Source: Zygaena filipendulae
Taxonomy: Eukaryota; Arthropoda; Insecta; Lepidoptera; Zygaenidae
Assembly (NCBI GenBank): GCA_907165275.2
Contig: OU015663.1
Coordinates: 4,476,501 to 4,540,500 of the forward strand
Direction of reading: 5' to 3'
DNA length: 64,000 nt
Position numbers and translations under genes: made by a program. Below, piece by piece: positions 23,181-36,016 of this stretch (within the stretch, counting starts at the first letter, position 1; each line of letters begins with the position of its first letter). Under the pieces are notes generated by a model. That model was not told the origin of the DNA and did no database searches. It worked only from the letters and a program-made list of their open reading frames with translations.

Positions 23181-26100
23181 GGAATTGTAGAAGCTAGCTA
23201 AAAAAATGTCAAGACTGTTGATAAGCACCCGACCCCTTTTTTCAACAGTTTTTTTTATTATTATCTGAATTAAAGTTTTAAAATACCCATAATGATATGA
23301 TTAAATAGAGTAGGCGAGGTGCAATCAGTCTTTCCAAAAAAATCTAACCTTTACCAACGATTTCCGTCTAAGAAGTCGTGTCAGTAATTAACGTCTATTG
23401 CTTCTTTCCTAAATAGTCAATGGGCTCTAGCCCCTAACCACCATCTCCTCAACAGTGTTACATTAACCTTATATCGAAATTTTATCAATTAAAATTTTGA
23501 CTTTACACAGTCTGTAAAGTCGTCATTTTACTAACGAAATTTCGATGTAAAGTTTTATAAAAAGACTCTTGAAGAGATAGTGGTACATATAGGGCCAAAA
23601 GCTATTTCGGCGAACCGTCTACCAGACACACGGTTAAAAACTGTACCAACTGACGCCAAATCCACAAGATGTAAAGAAATATTTAAAAAATCCATATAAA
23701 GTTCAATGCATTGCTATTATATAGTTATTCAATGCCTGTTTACCGAAAAAAACATAAAACTCGATATTTGCGCTAGAAAATGACCCAACGTAAAATTGTA
23801 CATAGGTATACTCGAACGAGTTAAGTAAGTACCTACCTCATTGATTTACTACTAGACGTACCGACATCGAACTGAATGTACAAAGAAATAAGGTTGAGTT
23901 TTAATTGTGTGTGCCTCAGTGCCTATAGGGCGTACTATGAAAACGATCTTATTTCATTGAACTAGGCTAATTTGTCTTTTAAGTTTTTATATCAAGAGCG
24001 GTTTCCATGGTTTTCATCGTTCACTGCCTGCGCCGCTAAGCCTCATTTTGGAAGCCGGATTTATTGATCCGCTGTTTAAAAAATCCACGAAAGAAAAATA
24101 TCAGGCAGTATGAACGCATTATATCAGGCAGTATGAACGCATTATAAATACACATTACACAGGCATAAAAAATCTCTCGCGAATAACCGCAGTGCGGCGG
24201 CACATTAAGGCGATGAAAGGGGTTAAACCGCAGGGAATGGGTAGTTTATGAATAACAACCGCATAAAAATTGACACCGCATTTAAAATCATCTTTTTAAA
24301 GATAGTATACTAAATAGGTAGGTGTAGCTATCGGGTAGCACGAATTAAAACATCTTAAGCCACGTTTTTGTCGTTAATTTATAGTCAATGGGCACGTTCT
24401 GATGATTTGGTATGTAAATTCGTACGATCAGCATCGAAAGTAGCTTAAAACTTTTTACAGTTGGTCAACTAACCATAATTTGGGAATAAGATTTACCCAC
24501 ATTGAACAACCAAGCCGATTGTATTTGGTACATGTCTAACGTCAAGGATCGATTTTACGTAAACAAACATCCCATCAAAAACATAAATGTGAAAGTGGAA
24601 GTCAAGTTCAGTATTAAGCTTAAGCTTAGTTGTCGACTTCACCGACAAAAGAATTGATATCTAAATAGGTGTCAAGTTCTGTAGATAGTAGTAGATAGTG
24701 TAGACGAAAGAGCATCCTAAGCAGAAGAAGAAGAAGAAGCATCCCAAGCCTGCATGGCTGACCTTACATGAGTGGATAACTGTGAGTCTGTGACATGCCC
24801 TCTACTGGGAGACATATTTTCGACAACGTTTTTTGATCATTACGAGATTTCTTCTCAGCAGATATTATGTCGTAACCTTTATGATATCCGACGATAATGT
24901 ACATACGGAGTTTAAATTTCCATACCGAACCGTCTCTATCCACAAGTGGTTTTATACTTGAAAAAGATTTTTTTTTTTTACATACAGAACTTTCTATGTC
25001 AAATGTCAATAATATGTAATGGATGTTTCCGTAAACTGATGAAAATATTCACACATATTCATTAATTATATTCTACGTGAAAAAAACTCTGATTCACTTT
25101 TAACTTGAGAAATTGAGAATAACTAGTTTTATAGGTATAAACCAGTGAAAATAGGAAAATTCGCGCTGACAACGAATGTATTTGACTCAGTTAATTGAGT
25201 GAAGTAAAATACATCATGAATATTTCGAAATTCTGATTAGCCAGTTGCATACTTCAATCCTTAACTTTGTTATATTACCTTTTTAATAGGAAAAATCTAA
25301 AAACTTAAATAATTGATAATTATCATTTTATTTAAGTTTTTCCAGTTTTCAGATTTTTCTCTTTGTTTACGCCTAAAAGCCTACCTTGATGCCAAATATC
25401 AAGTTCCTAAGTCATCTGGAAGTGCGTTATAATTTTGGTCTATAGGTCAGTCAGTGATAAAAATCACGATTTTTGGACGTTAATATCTAAATAACCGTTT
25501 GAGCTGTGCTTATGAAATTTGGAGCACATATTTATCTCGCAAGTCTTAATAATTATGTGAGTCAATTTTGACATGTTTATGTAAAATAGTTTTGGAATTA
25601 TGAGGGGGTGAAAAGTGGCTCCAAATGGTTCGTGTAAGTAATATATATATATTTTTAAAAATTGCTTGAAATAACACAATGCCAATCGAGTAGAAATTAA
25701 AAAGGTAACAAATTATGTAGGAGAAAAGAAAATAGAAATACCACTACTAGTTATGTGTGCCTAAAAGATGCAATCGTTTTTTTGTATATGTATCGAATGT
25801 TTTAGTGCAAGTAATTGGACGCCCTGTTGATTGACTAAAGACACGAAGTGTGCAGTACGTTCGTTGCATGTTGATTTTAATGGCACGCTCTCCGTGTCAG
25901 ACCATCATCGGCGAACATAAAAAAGCGTCACAAAGCCATAAGTACGCAGTAAGTACTGTCTGTATCAAGCTTGGCCTGCCACTGCGCACTGTATCGAATC
26001 TGATTTGCTTGACCTCGCGCACGATCACTGACATTGAGCTAAGATAATGGAAATCCGAGATCATCTATTAATTATATCTTCGGTCGGATTAGTTCTCTAG

Positions 26101-26789
26101 TATTGTTCTCACGTTGATAATGTTGTAGTATTAAAGTTACATCATTATTAATTTAGAAACGGTCATGATTATACTTATTGTTAGGCCTTTCACTTGGCCT
26201 TAGATGTATTTATGTATTAAAGGTGCTGCAGCATAACTACATTCAAAATTTTCTATATGTGGAAACTGCTAGGTCTAGGAAATTTTTATATATTATTTTT
26301 ACTTTGTATTTTTTGTGTACCGTTTGTTTCCCGAAAAATAAATAAATAAATAATATGAATATAATATAATTATAGATGCTGTGTTCTATTATAACAGCAA
26401 TAGAAGATGCTGTTGCAAGAAGATTTCGATCATACTACTTACTAGGTACTGCAGAAATATAGGCTAGAGAAGACATTGGACCAATACAAGTAGTTTTGAT
26501 GATGATATTATTATAAATGGTAAATAAATGGCTATGAGACCGTGGGTAGACTGTACCAACAAATTTTTCGTGTACGACGTCTACCAAACTGAAAACTAAC
26601 TTGACAGTTAGCGGATCTGACGACCACACTGTTTCAACAGCTAAACAGACCTTCACTTTGAGTACCAGATAATTGATACATAACAATATAATAATGTCCA
26701 AGCATACATACTATAGTCTTTATTATATTATGCCTATGCTCATTTCAAATTTAAGTCTGTATGATCCCATTTTTTTATAATCATTCACT

Positions 26790-27060
26790 TACTAGCTGTT
26801 CCCCGCGGTTTCACCTGCGTAAATTTCGGACATCCCGAGGATACCCTATATTTTTTTCTGTTCCTGCCCTTGACAACGTGTAATATGCAAAATTTAATGT
26901 AGTTGTACCCGCGCTGATTTTGGAGTTCCCGTGGGAATTCCGGGTTTAAAATCCTTCTCAGTAGGTAGATACTAATGAAAATGTGTATGCAAAATTTCAT
27001 GATGATGGATTGAGTCGTTTTCTACTTTCACATTTATAATCGCATATACATATATGTATA
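26790..27060 (+). repeat. CCGCGG-type dispersed repeat, duplicated inner part
   Basis: Starts CTAGCTGTTCCCCGCGGTTT. A second CCCGCG-type segment with TTCCCGTGGGAATTCCGGG follows at about 26907, so two copies or an internal duplication lie head to tail. Ends near TTTATAATCGCATATA. Confidence 0.65.
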
Positions 27061-27557
27061 AAAGGATATCGATTATTTATTGAAAACACACTAAACTACA
27101 GAGATTCCAAAAAAAATAAACTACAAAGAAAGTTGACGTTTTCAAACAAATCGTTCTTAACGCCTACAATCAAACATAACATGTACGTTTAACGTTACGA
27201 ACGAATAACGTAACGTAACGTACGATGTAACGTTCTAACAATGACACCTATGTAATAGCAATGTGTTTGGTTTTCGCAGTAATCATGATGCAAGTATGGT
27301 GTCTGAGTAACGTGAGCACTGACCGTCGTGTGAAAAGACTGACTGCTGAATCATGATTTAAGAATTAATCATATTATGGCGTGTGTCAAAGAACTTAGAA
27401 TATTTCGATGATTAAGAAAAAAAAAGGATCTTGATTGAACAGGACCCTTGTTGCCAAGCTACTTTTAGTAGTCAAAGTATCTTTCTTGTATCTATTTTCC
27501 CGCGTTCCTTTAACTGTAGAACAGATTTTTATAAATTTTTAAGTTAAATAAACTCAC

Positions 27558-27662
27558 CCCATAATAACGAGTTCTCCATATTTGACGGGCGGCTTAGGTT
27601 TCTGTTCTGACCCACTCTCGCCGGCTTCCTCCAGTATCGGTGAATCCGCGCTGTCCGCAGAA
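27558..27662 (-). CDS. Pli: Pellino exon 2
   Basis: A 105-nt exon from a TTGTTTCAG acceptor to a GTGAGT donor, entering and leaving in phase 2. It encodes SADSADSPILEEAGESGSEQ followed by KPKPPVKYGELVIMG. The VKYGEL-(V/I)-(I/L)-x-G block is the conserved entry to the Pellino FHA-like domain, and the leading D-SPIL-E acidic stretch resembles insect Pellino N termini. Joining to exon 3 gives VIMG|YNGSLP with the glycine codon split GG|G, exactly as the family requires. The plus-strand sequence here has no competing signal. Confidence 0.93.
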
Positions 27663-28529
27663 CTGAAACAATCAAAAAGAGAGTAAAAAATCTTTGTTGC
27701 ATCACTAACTTTGCTTAGGTGTACTACCAGATACTTTAATGTGAACAAAATCAAGCACGAAACGCAAAGAATATAGAATATTATCCAGGACCTAGGAATA
27801 TTCGTGTTACATACAGATCCTAACTTAAATAATTTTCCCGCCTTTCATTCAACCGAATTCCAAAAGGAGGGTAGATATTTATATAATACTATAAATAATA
27901 ATACCTCTATTTCGATGTTCGATTGTTTATATCCTACCTACTGCCAGAATTCATTTAATTAATAACAACGACTAAAATAAATAACAATTAATCAAATTTC
28001 TTCAAGATTTAACATTTAATTTTTTTACATTACTTAACAATTTTTTGGTTTCGTTTTCGTGACTTTTCATAGCATAACACCAAGTAATTTCTGAGAGCCA
28101 GTCGAAAAAAAGGGAGCGAGTATGAGATGTGGAAATCAAAACTACAAATCATAAACGCGCATGAGAACCGGTTTTGATGCATACTACGTAGAAAGCGAGC
28201 CTTACAATTACTGTAGTAAAAAAAAGAATAAAATTGTTAAGTATAATCCGGATTAGATCAAGCTTCAACAGTGTTATTAACGAATGGCGCCAACTTACCT
28301 ACTATATGAATTATCTGACTCATAGGTACCGACTCATTCATTCGTATTTCATATAGTTGCATTATTGTTATAATTATTGCGATCAAAAATACTATGATAG
28401 ATTAATAATAATAATATATACTATGATACGATTATGTTAGTCATGGAATATCGTCGTAAATGGCATTTAAGAAACTGAATGAGTAATTACGATCGCGGTC
28501 GAGCCAAGTGCGGTCTCTCGCATCAATCT

Positions 28530-28720
28530 GTATTCTTTATAAATAAAAATCAATGTTTGTGTGTTTGTCCTTTATGCGTTTCTAAACTATTGGTCCGATT
28601 GTGATGAAACATTGGCAGGTTGTTCTACTTGCGTCCGCAAAGGTTCCTGATATAAAGAGATGCTGCGGGAATTCCGAAACTCAGGCGGGTGAATCTCCGA
28701 ACCGGTTGGACCAATTTTGA
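28530..28720. repeat. CCGCGG-related dispersed repeat, partial
   Basis: Contains ATTGGTCCGATTGTGATGAA and GCTGCGGGAATTCCGAAACT followed by GGCGGGTGAA. A degraded relative of the CCGCGG family abutting the MITE copy at 28738. Confidence 0.5.
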
Positions 28721-28737
28721 CGGGATTTTCACTGCTA

Positions 28738-29045
28738 ATAGGGATGTTGAAGACTTTTGAAAATCAAAATTCTAATTATTCCGTCAGTTAATAAAAAAAA
28801 ATAACAAAACAATAGGCATGACGTATTTTTTGCTTTTTCAAATTACTTAATGAAAATATACAGAGATAAAGCGCATTAAAGTTTAGGGTGGGGGCTCGCG
28901 ACGTCACTAACCCCTGTAAGCCGCCATACAAACTGAATAGTGACGTCACGCGAAATTTCAACTCAATGTATCACGCAAAAAAATAATTCTTGTCCAATAT
29001 TTTTTATTAATCTACAAGACGGACTAAAACAAAATATTATTGAAT
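28738..29045 (+). mobile_element. CRE-bearing MITE family, copy 3
   Basis: Begins AATAGGGATGTTGAAGAC, includes GCGACGTCACTAACCCCTGT and AATAGTGACGTCACGCGA (a full TGACGTCA), and ends near ACAAGACGGACTAAAAC. Near full length; the far right terminal repeat is eroded. Confidence 0.85.
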
Positions 29046-29054
29046 TTGAATTGA

Positions 29055-29228
29055 ATTGCTATTTCCCTTGGTCACGGCATCACGCGTGAACAGCTGGACC
29101 GATCACCATTAAATTTTGCATGTACACATTGTCAGGGGTACAAAGAAGGACATAAGGTAATTTTTATCCCGGAATTCCTGCGGGAACTCCGAAATTGCCG
29201 CGGGTGAAAAAGCGGGGGACAGGCATAA
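29055..29228 (-). repeat. CCGCGG-type dispersed repeat, minus orientation
   Basis: Reads ATTAAATTTTGCATGTACAC, CCCGGAATTCCTGCGGGAAC and ATTGCCGCGGGTGAAAAAGC, the reverse complement of the family layout, immediately after MITE copy 3. Confidence 0.7.
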
Positions 29229-29339
29229 ACGGTTGTACTAACTATCAATTACACCGGATACAAATATTTCCCGAGAGAACGCGAATATCGCGCGGCCCGG
29301 GTAAAACCGCAGCGCGGAACATGTAGTCTTTAAATAAAT

Positions 29340-30236
29340 GTATATGTCGCAGTCATCTGGTTGAATGACGACATTCAATTGAATGACTAGGCCGAACGTT
29401 CGAACCTACGAACGAACGAAAAAGCACCCCGAAAACGCCAGGTTAGGTTAGGTTTGGACTGATGACCACCAAAGACATAAACAAAATTTTAACATAAAAT
29501 TAAAAACCGATTTCCAAAAACACAAAACTAAAAAGCTTAAAATAACAAAATACCGATTTAATCCAAAAGACAAAATACACGCATTATTGTTATTGGTTTG
29601 TGCTACCACTGGTTTGAATTCGGTGCCAAGCCCGCTTGTGTCTGCCCACTTGGGTTGCTCTTCTCACGACGAGCTCGTGGCGGGAGTGGACTTAGCCCAT
29701 CTACACATCTACTCCATATTTGGCTTGTCACCAACTTCAAACCGATCAGTAGTAGCACAAACCAATAATAATATTACGTGTATTTTTGTCTTTTGGATTA
29801 AATCGGTATTTTGTTATTTTTAGCTTTTTAGTTTTGTGTTTTTGGAAGTCGGTTTTTATTTTTTTGTTAAAATTTTGTTTATTTAAGTGGGTTGGCTGTC
29901 AATACCAAAATCGCTATAGGTGTGCCTATAATTTTTGAAGAGTTCCCTCGATTTCTCCAAGATCACATCATCAGATCCCGACTTGGTGGCAATGGGACCT
30001 AAGTTGGAGTATGCCCTTTTAAACAAAAAAATAATTTTCCAAATCGATCCAACCGTCTTCGAGTAATCGCGTAACAAACATACAACAAAAAAAAGACAAC
30101 ATTCAGACGAATTGAGAACCTCCTCCTTTTTGGGAAGTCGGTTAAAAATACTACCGTCGCGTCGTTGTCCTTCAGCCGTGCATGTCTAGTCATTCAATTG
30201 AATGTCGTCATTCAACCAGATGACTGCGACATATAC
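29340..30236. mobile_element. 897-bp element with perfect 51-bp terminal inverted repeats and a nested foldback
   Basis: Positions 29340-29390 and 30186-30236 are exact inverted copies over 51 bases, starting GTATATGTCGCAGTCATC. Inside, a second inverted pair (about 29479-29605 and 29752-29882) has arms of about 127 bp containing ACCGA(T/C)TTCCAAAAACACA and GATTTAATCCAAAAGACA, so one foldback sits within another. The region 29883-30150 holds a further dispersed repeat ending GAATTGAGAACCTCCTCC. No transposase-like frame is present. The intactness of the outer repeats suggests a recent insertion. It lies in Pellino intron 1. Confidence 0.85.
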
Positions 30237-30689
30237 AATTCGTTCATTGTTGATAATAAATAAACTTGCAGAGGTCGTGATAAGAGAGAAGTCGTTGAAC
30301 TTTCGTCGGCTTTTACCCTTTAATTTTCTATCTCTCGACCCGAGAACACGACGCCACAGATCACAGGAACGTCAAAATTACAACGTAACGGCAGGATATC
30401 TACAATCACTGAACTCTTATTTCAATAATTACTTGAGGCGGTCCATAGACGAAAACCCATAATTAATAGTGCTAGAAAAGTAGAAAGTTACATCGATTTG
30501 TATACGTATTGTCTATCTGATATCTCCCATCGACCAATGATAAATACGATATAAACATAATAATTTTTGTTGCCCCTAAATTAACAGACTTCCGTAACAA
30601 TATTTTACGTAAAACAACAAACCGCGATAGTTATGTCGAATCAAAACTAAATTAAAGACAGCGACATAAAGCGATATTAGGTACTTAAC

Positions 30690-30935
30690 AATGGGCATGA
30701 CGACTAAATTTTAATTTTTAGTCCGTCTTGTAGATTAATAAGAAATTTTGGACACGTATTTTTACTTTTTTTACATAATCAAAAATAACGGGGATACATT
30801 GAGTTGAAGTTCCGTGTGACGTCACACTTAGATACTCTTTGTACTTTGAGTTTGTTATGGCGTCGCGACCTCCCACTTAAACTTTAATGCGTTTTATCTT
30901 AGTTTTTTTGACATTTATAAGTTTTAAGAATATTA
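30690..30935 (-). mobile_element. CRE-bearing MITE family, copy 4
   Basis: Reverse orientation. TTTTTAGTCCGTCTTGTAGA starts it, CCGTGTGACGTCACACTTAG carries TGACGTCA, and GCGTCGCGACCTCCCACTTA and TTTAATGCGTTTTATCTTAG follow. The outer end beyond 30935 is missing. Its variant middle is shared with copy 14 (59102-59395). Confidence 0.85.
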
Positions 30936-31649
30936 ATTTAATATAAGTTTTTAAACTCTATGGGTTTGCCTGAAATAAATGAATTTTATTTATTTTTTGT
31001 TTTTTTTTTTCAATATAATTCGACAAAGCGGCACAGCTATACAAATAAACCGGGGAAACACCTGGACCTGGTGGTTTTTTCAGAGGAAAACTAAATTTTT
31101 ATCATCTTTATTTATGCTGCTGTGTTATCTATTTTCATTTTTAATATCTACGTGATAAGATTTTGCACACAGTTTCCCAGAGTCGACAGTTTGAGATCTG
31201 TCTAAGTTGAATATTCCAATTTTTCCCAAGTCTTTTCGAGCATCAGAATATTCTTTCACCGTCTTTTCTTGTAAAAAGGTACACCTATCCCTAATTAGCT
31301 GTAGGATTTCCGGACTGCCAGCATTACACAAGTAGGTTTTTTAATTTAGGCTCAGTGGCCAGAGCGCGCCATGGAATTACAAATTGTAGACACTGGTAAA
31401 TTTGAATTCTTTGACGACGACAGTAGACGTAGGTTTACTTCCGGGCGCTTCGCAATGACACGAACAAGTTTCCCGGTTTTTTTTTTTTAATTCCTAATTT
31501 ATGCATTTAGATTGTATAACAGATGTCGTGTATTATTTTTTTTAAATAAAGTTTATAAATTATAGAATACTAGGACACCATCTTACATACAAAAATCAAT
31601 ATTTGTTCGTATTTTATGTGCTGCTGTAGCGTTCATCCTATTGCGATAA

Positions 31650-31765
31650 AATTGGCTACTTGACTAATTTTTTTTAGTCCATCGTGTAGATTAGTAAAAA
31701 ATATTGGAGACGTATATTTTCTTTTTTTACGTAATCAAAAAATAACGGCGATACATTGAGTTGTT
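31650..31765 (-). mobile_element. CRE-bearing MITE family, copy 5 (half)
   Basis: Reverse orientation fragment from TTGACTAATTTTTTTTAGTC to CGGCGATACATTGAGTTG. It stops there and joins directly to the dispersed repeat at 31766-31915, so it was truncated or interrupted at that point. Confidence 0.75.
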
Positions 31766-31915
31766 TGTGTTATAGCGGCAATAGAAATACATCATCTGTG
31801 AAAATTTCAACTGTCTGACTATCACGGTTCTTGAGATACAGCCTGGTGACAGACAGACGGACGGACGGACAACGGAGTAATAGGTCCCGTTTTACTCTTT
31901 GGGTACAGAAGCCTA
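31766..31915 (-). repeat. Dispersed repeat with GACGGACGGAC tail, minus-oriented copy of 166-375
   Basis: ATAGCGGCAATAGAAATACA, TGAAAATTTCAACTGTCTGA and GAGATACAGCC are the reverse complement of the segment following the left-edge microsatellite. A short (ACGG)n run follows at 31855-31870. Confidence 0.65.
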
Positions 31916-32162
31916 AAAAATAGGTAAAATTACGTATTTTATTAAACTGGTAGATATCATATCGGTGTTCTAGAAATACTATATTGATCCTTGTTCGAGC
32001 TATAGAGTCTATAGATACATAAACACTTTCACCGGCTGCATGGTCACGATATCAAAAGTCAAGGCAACTCTCATCCCCGCTGCCACAGACACTTTCTACT
32101 TTTATCTATAAGAATGGTACTTACACTATCTTAGTTTTAATAAAAATCTAGCTGCCACCCGG

Positions 32163-32530
32163 AGGTTTATTTATTTATTTATTTATTCTTTATTGCACAG
32201 TAAGTACAAATGGCGAACTTAATGCCTTGCGGCATTCTCTACTAGTTAACCATTGGGTAGACAGAGAGATATAGAAGATGGGGTGTGCAAACAAAACCAT
32301 GTATAGAATATACTTAATACAAGATACTTATAATTAATAACTAAATCATAAAGACGCAATTTACTCACAATAAATACTATAACACATGCATATCCTACAC
32401 ATACCATATATACATACATACCATATTATACATACAATATACATACATATATATACATACATACCATATTATACATACATACTGAGTGGACATACATAAA
32501 TATATAATAATATACTTACCTAAAAATATA
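32163..32530 (-). mobile_element. LINE 3' end with (AAATA)n tail
   Basis: Plus strand (TTTA)n at 32165-32188 followed by TTTATTGCACAGTAAGTACA and GGCGAACTTAATGCCTTGCG is the reverse complement of the 3' ends at 35930-36016 and 56925-57018 (tail after GCATTAAGT(T/C)CGCCTTTTGT). The 32390-32520 part is an imperfect (ATAC)n-rich stretch. No coding part remains. Confidence 0.65.
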
Positions 32531-32819
32531 AAAATTGAGAAAACGGGGAGGAACGCAAGTTTTAAAATCGCCATTCAAGGAAAATTCTGCTGGTCTCCAA
32601 GAAGTGACTAGCCTAACTCTACTCTTTTTTTTTGGTTTTAGCGGCGCGAATTTTATTTCCGAGAGTTCCAAGATAAAAAGTATCCTATAGAACTGTAGCT
32701 TTCTAGTTTATCCATTACAAACAAAATTACGAAAAAAAATTATCTCCTCATATTAGCGTAGAGTAGCTGCAACAGCGCCATTTTACCTGCGTTTCACACT
32801 ATCCATTATCCACTTACCC

Positions 32820-32905
32820 CTTGGCCATATGTTGTCTACCATTTGTTTTTGCCGCGGCCGCAGCCGCCACCGCCGCCGCCGAGACTGTGGCGCCGCCCTT
32901 AGGTG
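32820..32905 (+). repeat. GC-rich fragment shared with the 3' flank of Brf1
   Basis: TGTTGTCTACCATTTGTTTTT and a GCCGCC-rich run ending GAGACTGTGGCGCCGCCCTT match 54791-54860 almost exactly. CCCCTTGG precedes both, but here the intervening left arm and loop of the 54709-54830 hairpin are missing. A coding meaning is unlikely; it looks like a single arm of a dispersed foldback. Confidence 0.6.
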
Positions 32906-33623
32906 TCGATTTAGTTACATCAAGAAAATAGAACAAATACCGATTGTCAAACACCAATTATATCGGCAATTCCATAAAATCTTTCTCCCCTTAGGTGTTA
33001 AATTTCAAACTGAAGAAAATTCATATCAAATGCTTGCGTGCATCATGAAAGGAAAATACGTGTGCAAAGTTCTAAGTTTCTTAACCTATCGATTTGGTCT
33101 AGGAGTTGACATGACAGGACATAGTTATAAGTTTTATCATTCAAAATCAGAATTTGATGCCATCGTGTACGTTTAGCGAATTCTAATCTTTGGATCGGCC
33201 GTAGTCCGCACGAGTGTGGGCCCAGTATATAGTTTGGCGCGCCGTTGACAGTGAAGGAGACAATGAGGAGTATGTTGAAAGATAAAAATAATTATAGTAT
33301 CAAAACAAATAACTTGGAGTGAGCGGGTTTATTTTATGTTTTTTCCAGGGTGGGCCCTAGTCAACAACTTTTTAATAACTAAACCGTAAAATGACGTTCG
33401 AGTTAACTTTATTGTTTGATCAAGCTCAGTTGATTCAACATAAGAAAACTGGTGAAATCTAGGATTATACAGCGATTGATGTCATTAAATACATGCTATA
33501 ATATTCTTACACAAATTCTTATAATATGTTATCAAACTATATCATAAGCAGAACATATCTTCGGGAATATTCCACTAATTAGTATCAGACGAATTTCTAA
33601 CCCAAAAAATCTACTATAATGGG

Positions 33624-33960
33624 CTAGTTGACTAATTTTTTTTAGTCCGGTTTGTGGATTAAGTATTAAAAAATATTTGACATGTATTTTTTCTTATTTT
33701 ACGTAATCAAAAAATAACGGCGATACATTGAGTATGGACGTCACTATCTGGTGCAGTTTGTATGGGGGCTTATAGCGGTTAATGACGTCACGAACGGGGG
33801 TTCGTGAACCCTAAACTTTGATGCGCTATATCTAGGTATGTATATTATATTTTTATTAATTTGAAAAAGCAAAAAATACGTGTCCATTATTTTTTATTTT
33901 CTAACTGACGGATCAATTAGATTTTTTTTTTTCAAAAGTCGTCAACATCCCTAAATTACT
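33624..33960 (-). mobile_element. CRE-bearing MITE family, copy 6
   Basis: Full-length reverse copy from GTTGACTAATTTTTTTTAGT to AAAAGTCGTCAACATCCC, with GTTAATGACGTCACGAAC in the middle. Both terminal repeats are preserved. Confidence 0.88.
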
Positions 33961-34069
33961 GTTCTTCAATATATTTTTACGGTGGATAGATTTATTCCTA
34001 TTTCGCCTCAAGTCTTCGTCCCACATTCCTAAAATTTCTTGTTTCGCCCCATGTTATTTTAAGAAGAGA

Positions 34070-34210
34070 AAGAAGAAATTGCTTGCCTGGAAGAAATTGC
34101 TTTTAAGCAATAAGGCCGCCCTTTGTTGCCTGTATTTCCCACCATGTATTTTGTAACAATAAGTGTTGTTATGTTTTTGGTAACAATAAAGAATATTTGA
34201 TATGATTTGA
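34070..34210 (+). mobile_element. LINE-type 3' end
   Basis: Contains AATTGCTTTTAAGCAATAAG and GCCGCCCTTTGTTGCCTGTA, then AATAAAGAATATTTGATATG. This is the characteristic 3' end of lepidopteran non-LTR elements. A related GCTTATAACAATAAGGCCGC fragment is at about 6283. Confidence 0.6.
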
Positions 34211-35659
34211 TTATTTTTTGTTCCTGTTTCGGGTCACTTCCTCGGTCAATGGTCTAAATTCTAACGGTTTTTTTACAGCAGTCGGAAATTAACATTGAAT
34301 TAACAACGACTACATCGACTCCGAATCGAACTTGGGTTTCCAATGAAAATTATGATTGATTCTTTTAAAAATAGCAAATGCGGGAGTGAGCGAGACAATT
34401 TCTACGACAGAAGCGGATGTGAGAACTATCTGCATTCCCGGAATTTGGATACATTGGCATACCGATTACAATGAAACAACAACAAAAATACCCATGGTGC
34501 CCCCAAATTCATTCATGAATCATGACATAGACACTTAACAAAAAAATAAAAAAAAAATATAGATATTGTAAAAAAAAAAGCTATTGTAATTGCTGCGATA
34601 CCAAACTGGGCACCGACTAAGCATGCTGACGCATTAAATACGGAAGCGCTGGTTTTCAAATAATAATTCCAATGATGATGATGATGGAAATGGAGTGTAT
34701 GAACTGATGAACTCACGTCATTCGTCAATCCCCTCTCAAAAATATTTTTTTAAATAGACCAGGTATAATATATTTTAAAAAAAGAAGACCTAAATAGTGT
34801 ACAGCCCGACAAACTAGAAGCACAAGATCCGGCAAGGATTAAGAAGTTTTTAAAAATTAAACCAATCCTTTTTTTAATAGCAAAATAAAAAGACGAAGGG
34901 AAAAGGTTCAAAGGCTCTTTAAAAATGATAATTTCACTGCGAGGAACAGATGAACTCAATAACAATATGTATTGTGTATCGAAGAATTGAAGATACTATA
35001 TCCTCACGCGGATGCGTACGGTCTGGCGGTATGTGCATTGATTTACAACCGGAACTATGAATGACCAGTGGCCACGGTTCACGGTTAAATTTGGCGAAGT
35101 GTTGCGTATACGGCATGCACACAGCACACCACTACGAGTCACGTAAGTATGCCATCTGCCAAGCGAGACGTCACGGGGGGTCAGCGAACGACTGTCTCGG
35201 ACACTCGCAAATAGACACGTTCCGGTAAATACTTTTTTAATGCCCAGTTGTGTATTATATTGGACAACACTGAAGGTAACTGAAAATATCGAAAATTCTA
35301 ACTAGTTAAGTATTTAAAAATTTTCATTACTCTCGTAATGTTATTTTAGGTCTAGAGTTAGCGAGTTAGAAGATTTGGAACGGGTCTCGCAGGGAACTTA
35401 TTTTATATTACCTAATATACTATCTGATTGCTTAAAGTCTTGTTTGTGTTTTTCAAATGCTCTCCTGCTTTTGATAAAAATAACTAATCTGACGATCGAC
35501 CTATGATTGTTATACCCACATGACAATTTATTTGGAAATGTGACGTAGATCAATTTTTCTACTTTCTCTACTTTATCAATAGAAAAAGAAATATCAGATT
35601 CACTCTCTGATTCACGGACTAATCACGACATCACAAAAAATGTTCGACCTCACGAAGTT

Positions 35660-35740
35660 AAGAAAATATAACGTTCATTCCGGAGTTCTCGAGGGATCCC
35701 GAAATTCACGTGGGTGAAACCGCGGTGAACAGCTAGTATG
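35660..35740 (-). repeat. CCGCGG-type repeat, short minus copy
   Basis: CCGGAGTTCTCGAGGGATCC, CACGTGGGTGAAACCGCGGT and GAACAGCTAGTAT are the reverse complement of the family's first 80 bases. Truncated. Confidence 0.6.
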
Positions 35741-35929
35741 ATATAAATAAATAAACTTTAATAGTTACTTGGTACCTAACTGTAAAGTGAAACTGTGTTT
35801 TTTTTATCAAACAATGTATGAAAATTTGTTTGAATTCGAATTTTGTATATAGCTAATATAATAATATATTGCGTAAAACCATAAACAAATACGTAAATGC
35901 ACCTCCAAGTGAACTCTATGTACTACCTG

Positions 35930-36016
35930 AAGGTTGACTGGCAGAGAATGCCACTGTGGCATTAAGTTCGCCTTTTGTACCGTGGTGTGCATTAAAGTTT
36001 AAATAAATACATAATA
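35930..36016 (+). mobile_element. LINE 3' end with AAATA tail
   Basis: GGTTGACTGGCAGAGAATGC, GCATTAAGTTCGCCTTTTGT and GCATTAAAGTTTAAATAAAT match 56930-57015. Only the 3' end is present, as expected of a 5'-truncated insertion. Confidence 0.65.

Larger units (their letters stand above)
18974..27557 (-). other. Pli: Pellino intron 2
   Basis: An 8.6-kb intron between exons 2 and 3, bounded by GTGAGT at 27552-27557 and an AG at 18974-18975. It contains CCGCGG-type repeats (19105-19298, 21990-22132, 26790-27040), an inverted-repeat element (22425-23180), and otherwise AT-rich sequence without recognisable genes. A tandem 22-bp duplication (ATCAGGCAGTATGAACGCAT core) is at about 24100-24145, and an (AAATA)n tail at 26336-26355 may mark a LINE 3' end. 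Confidence 0.85.
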
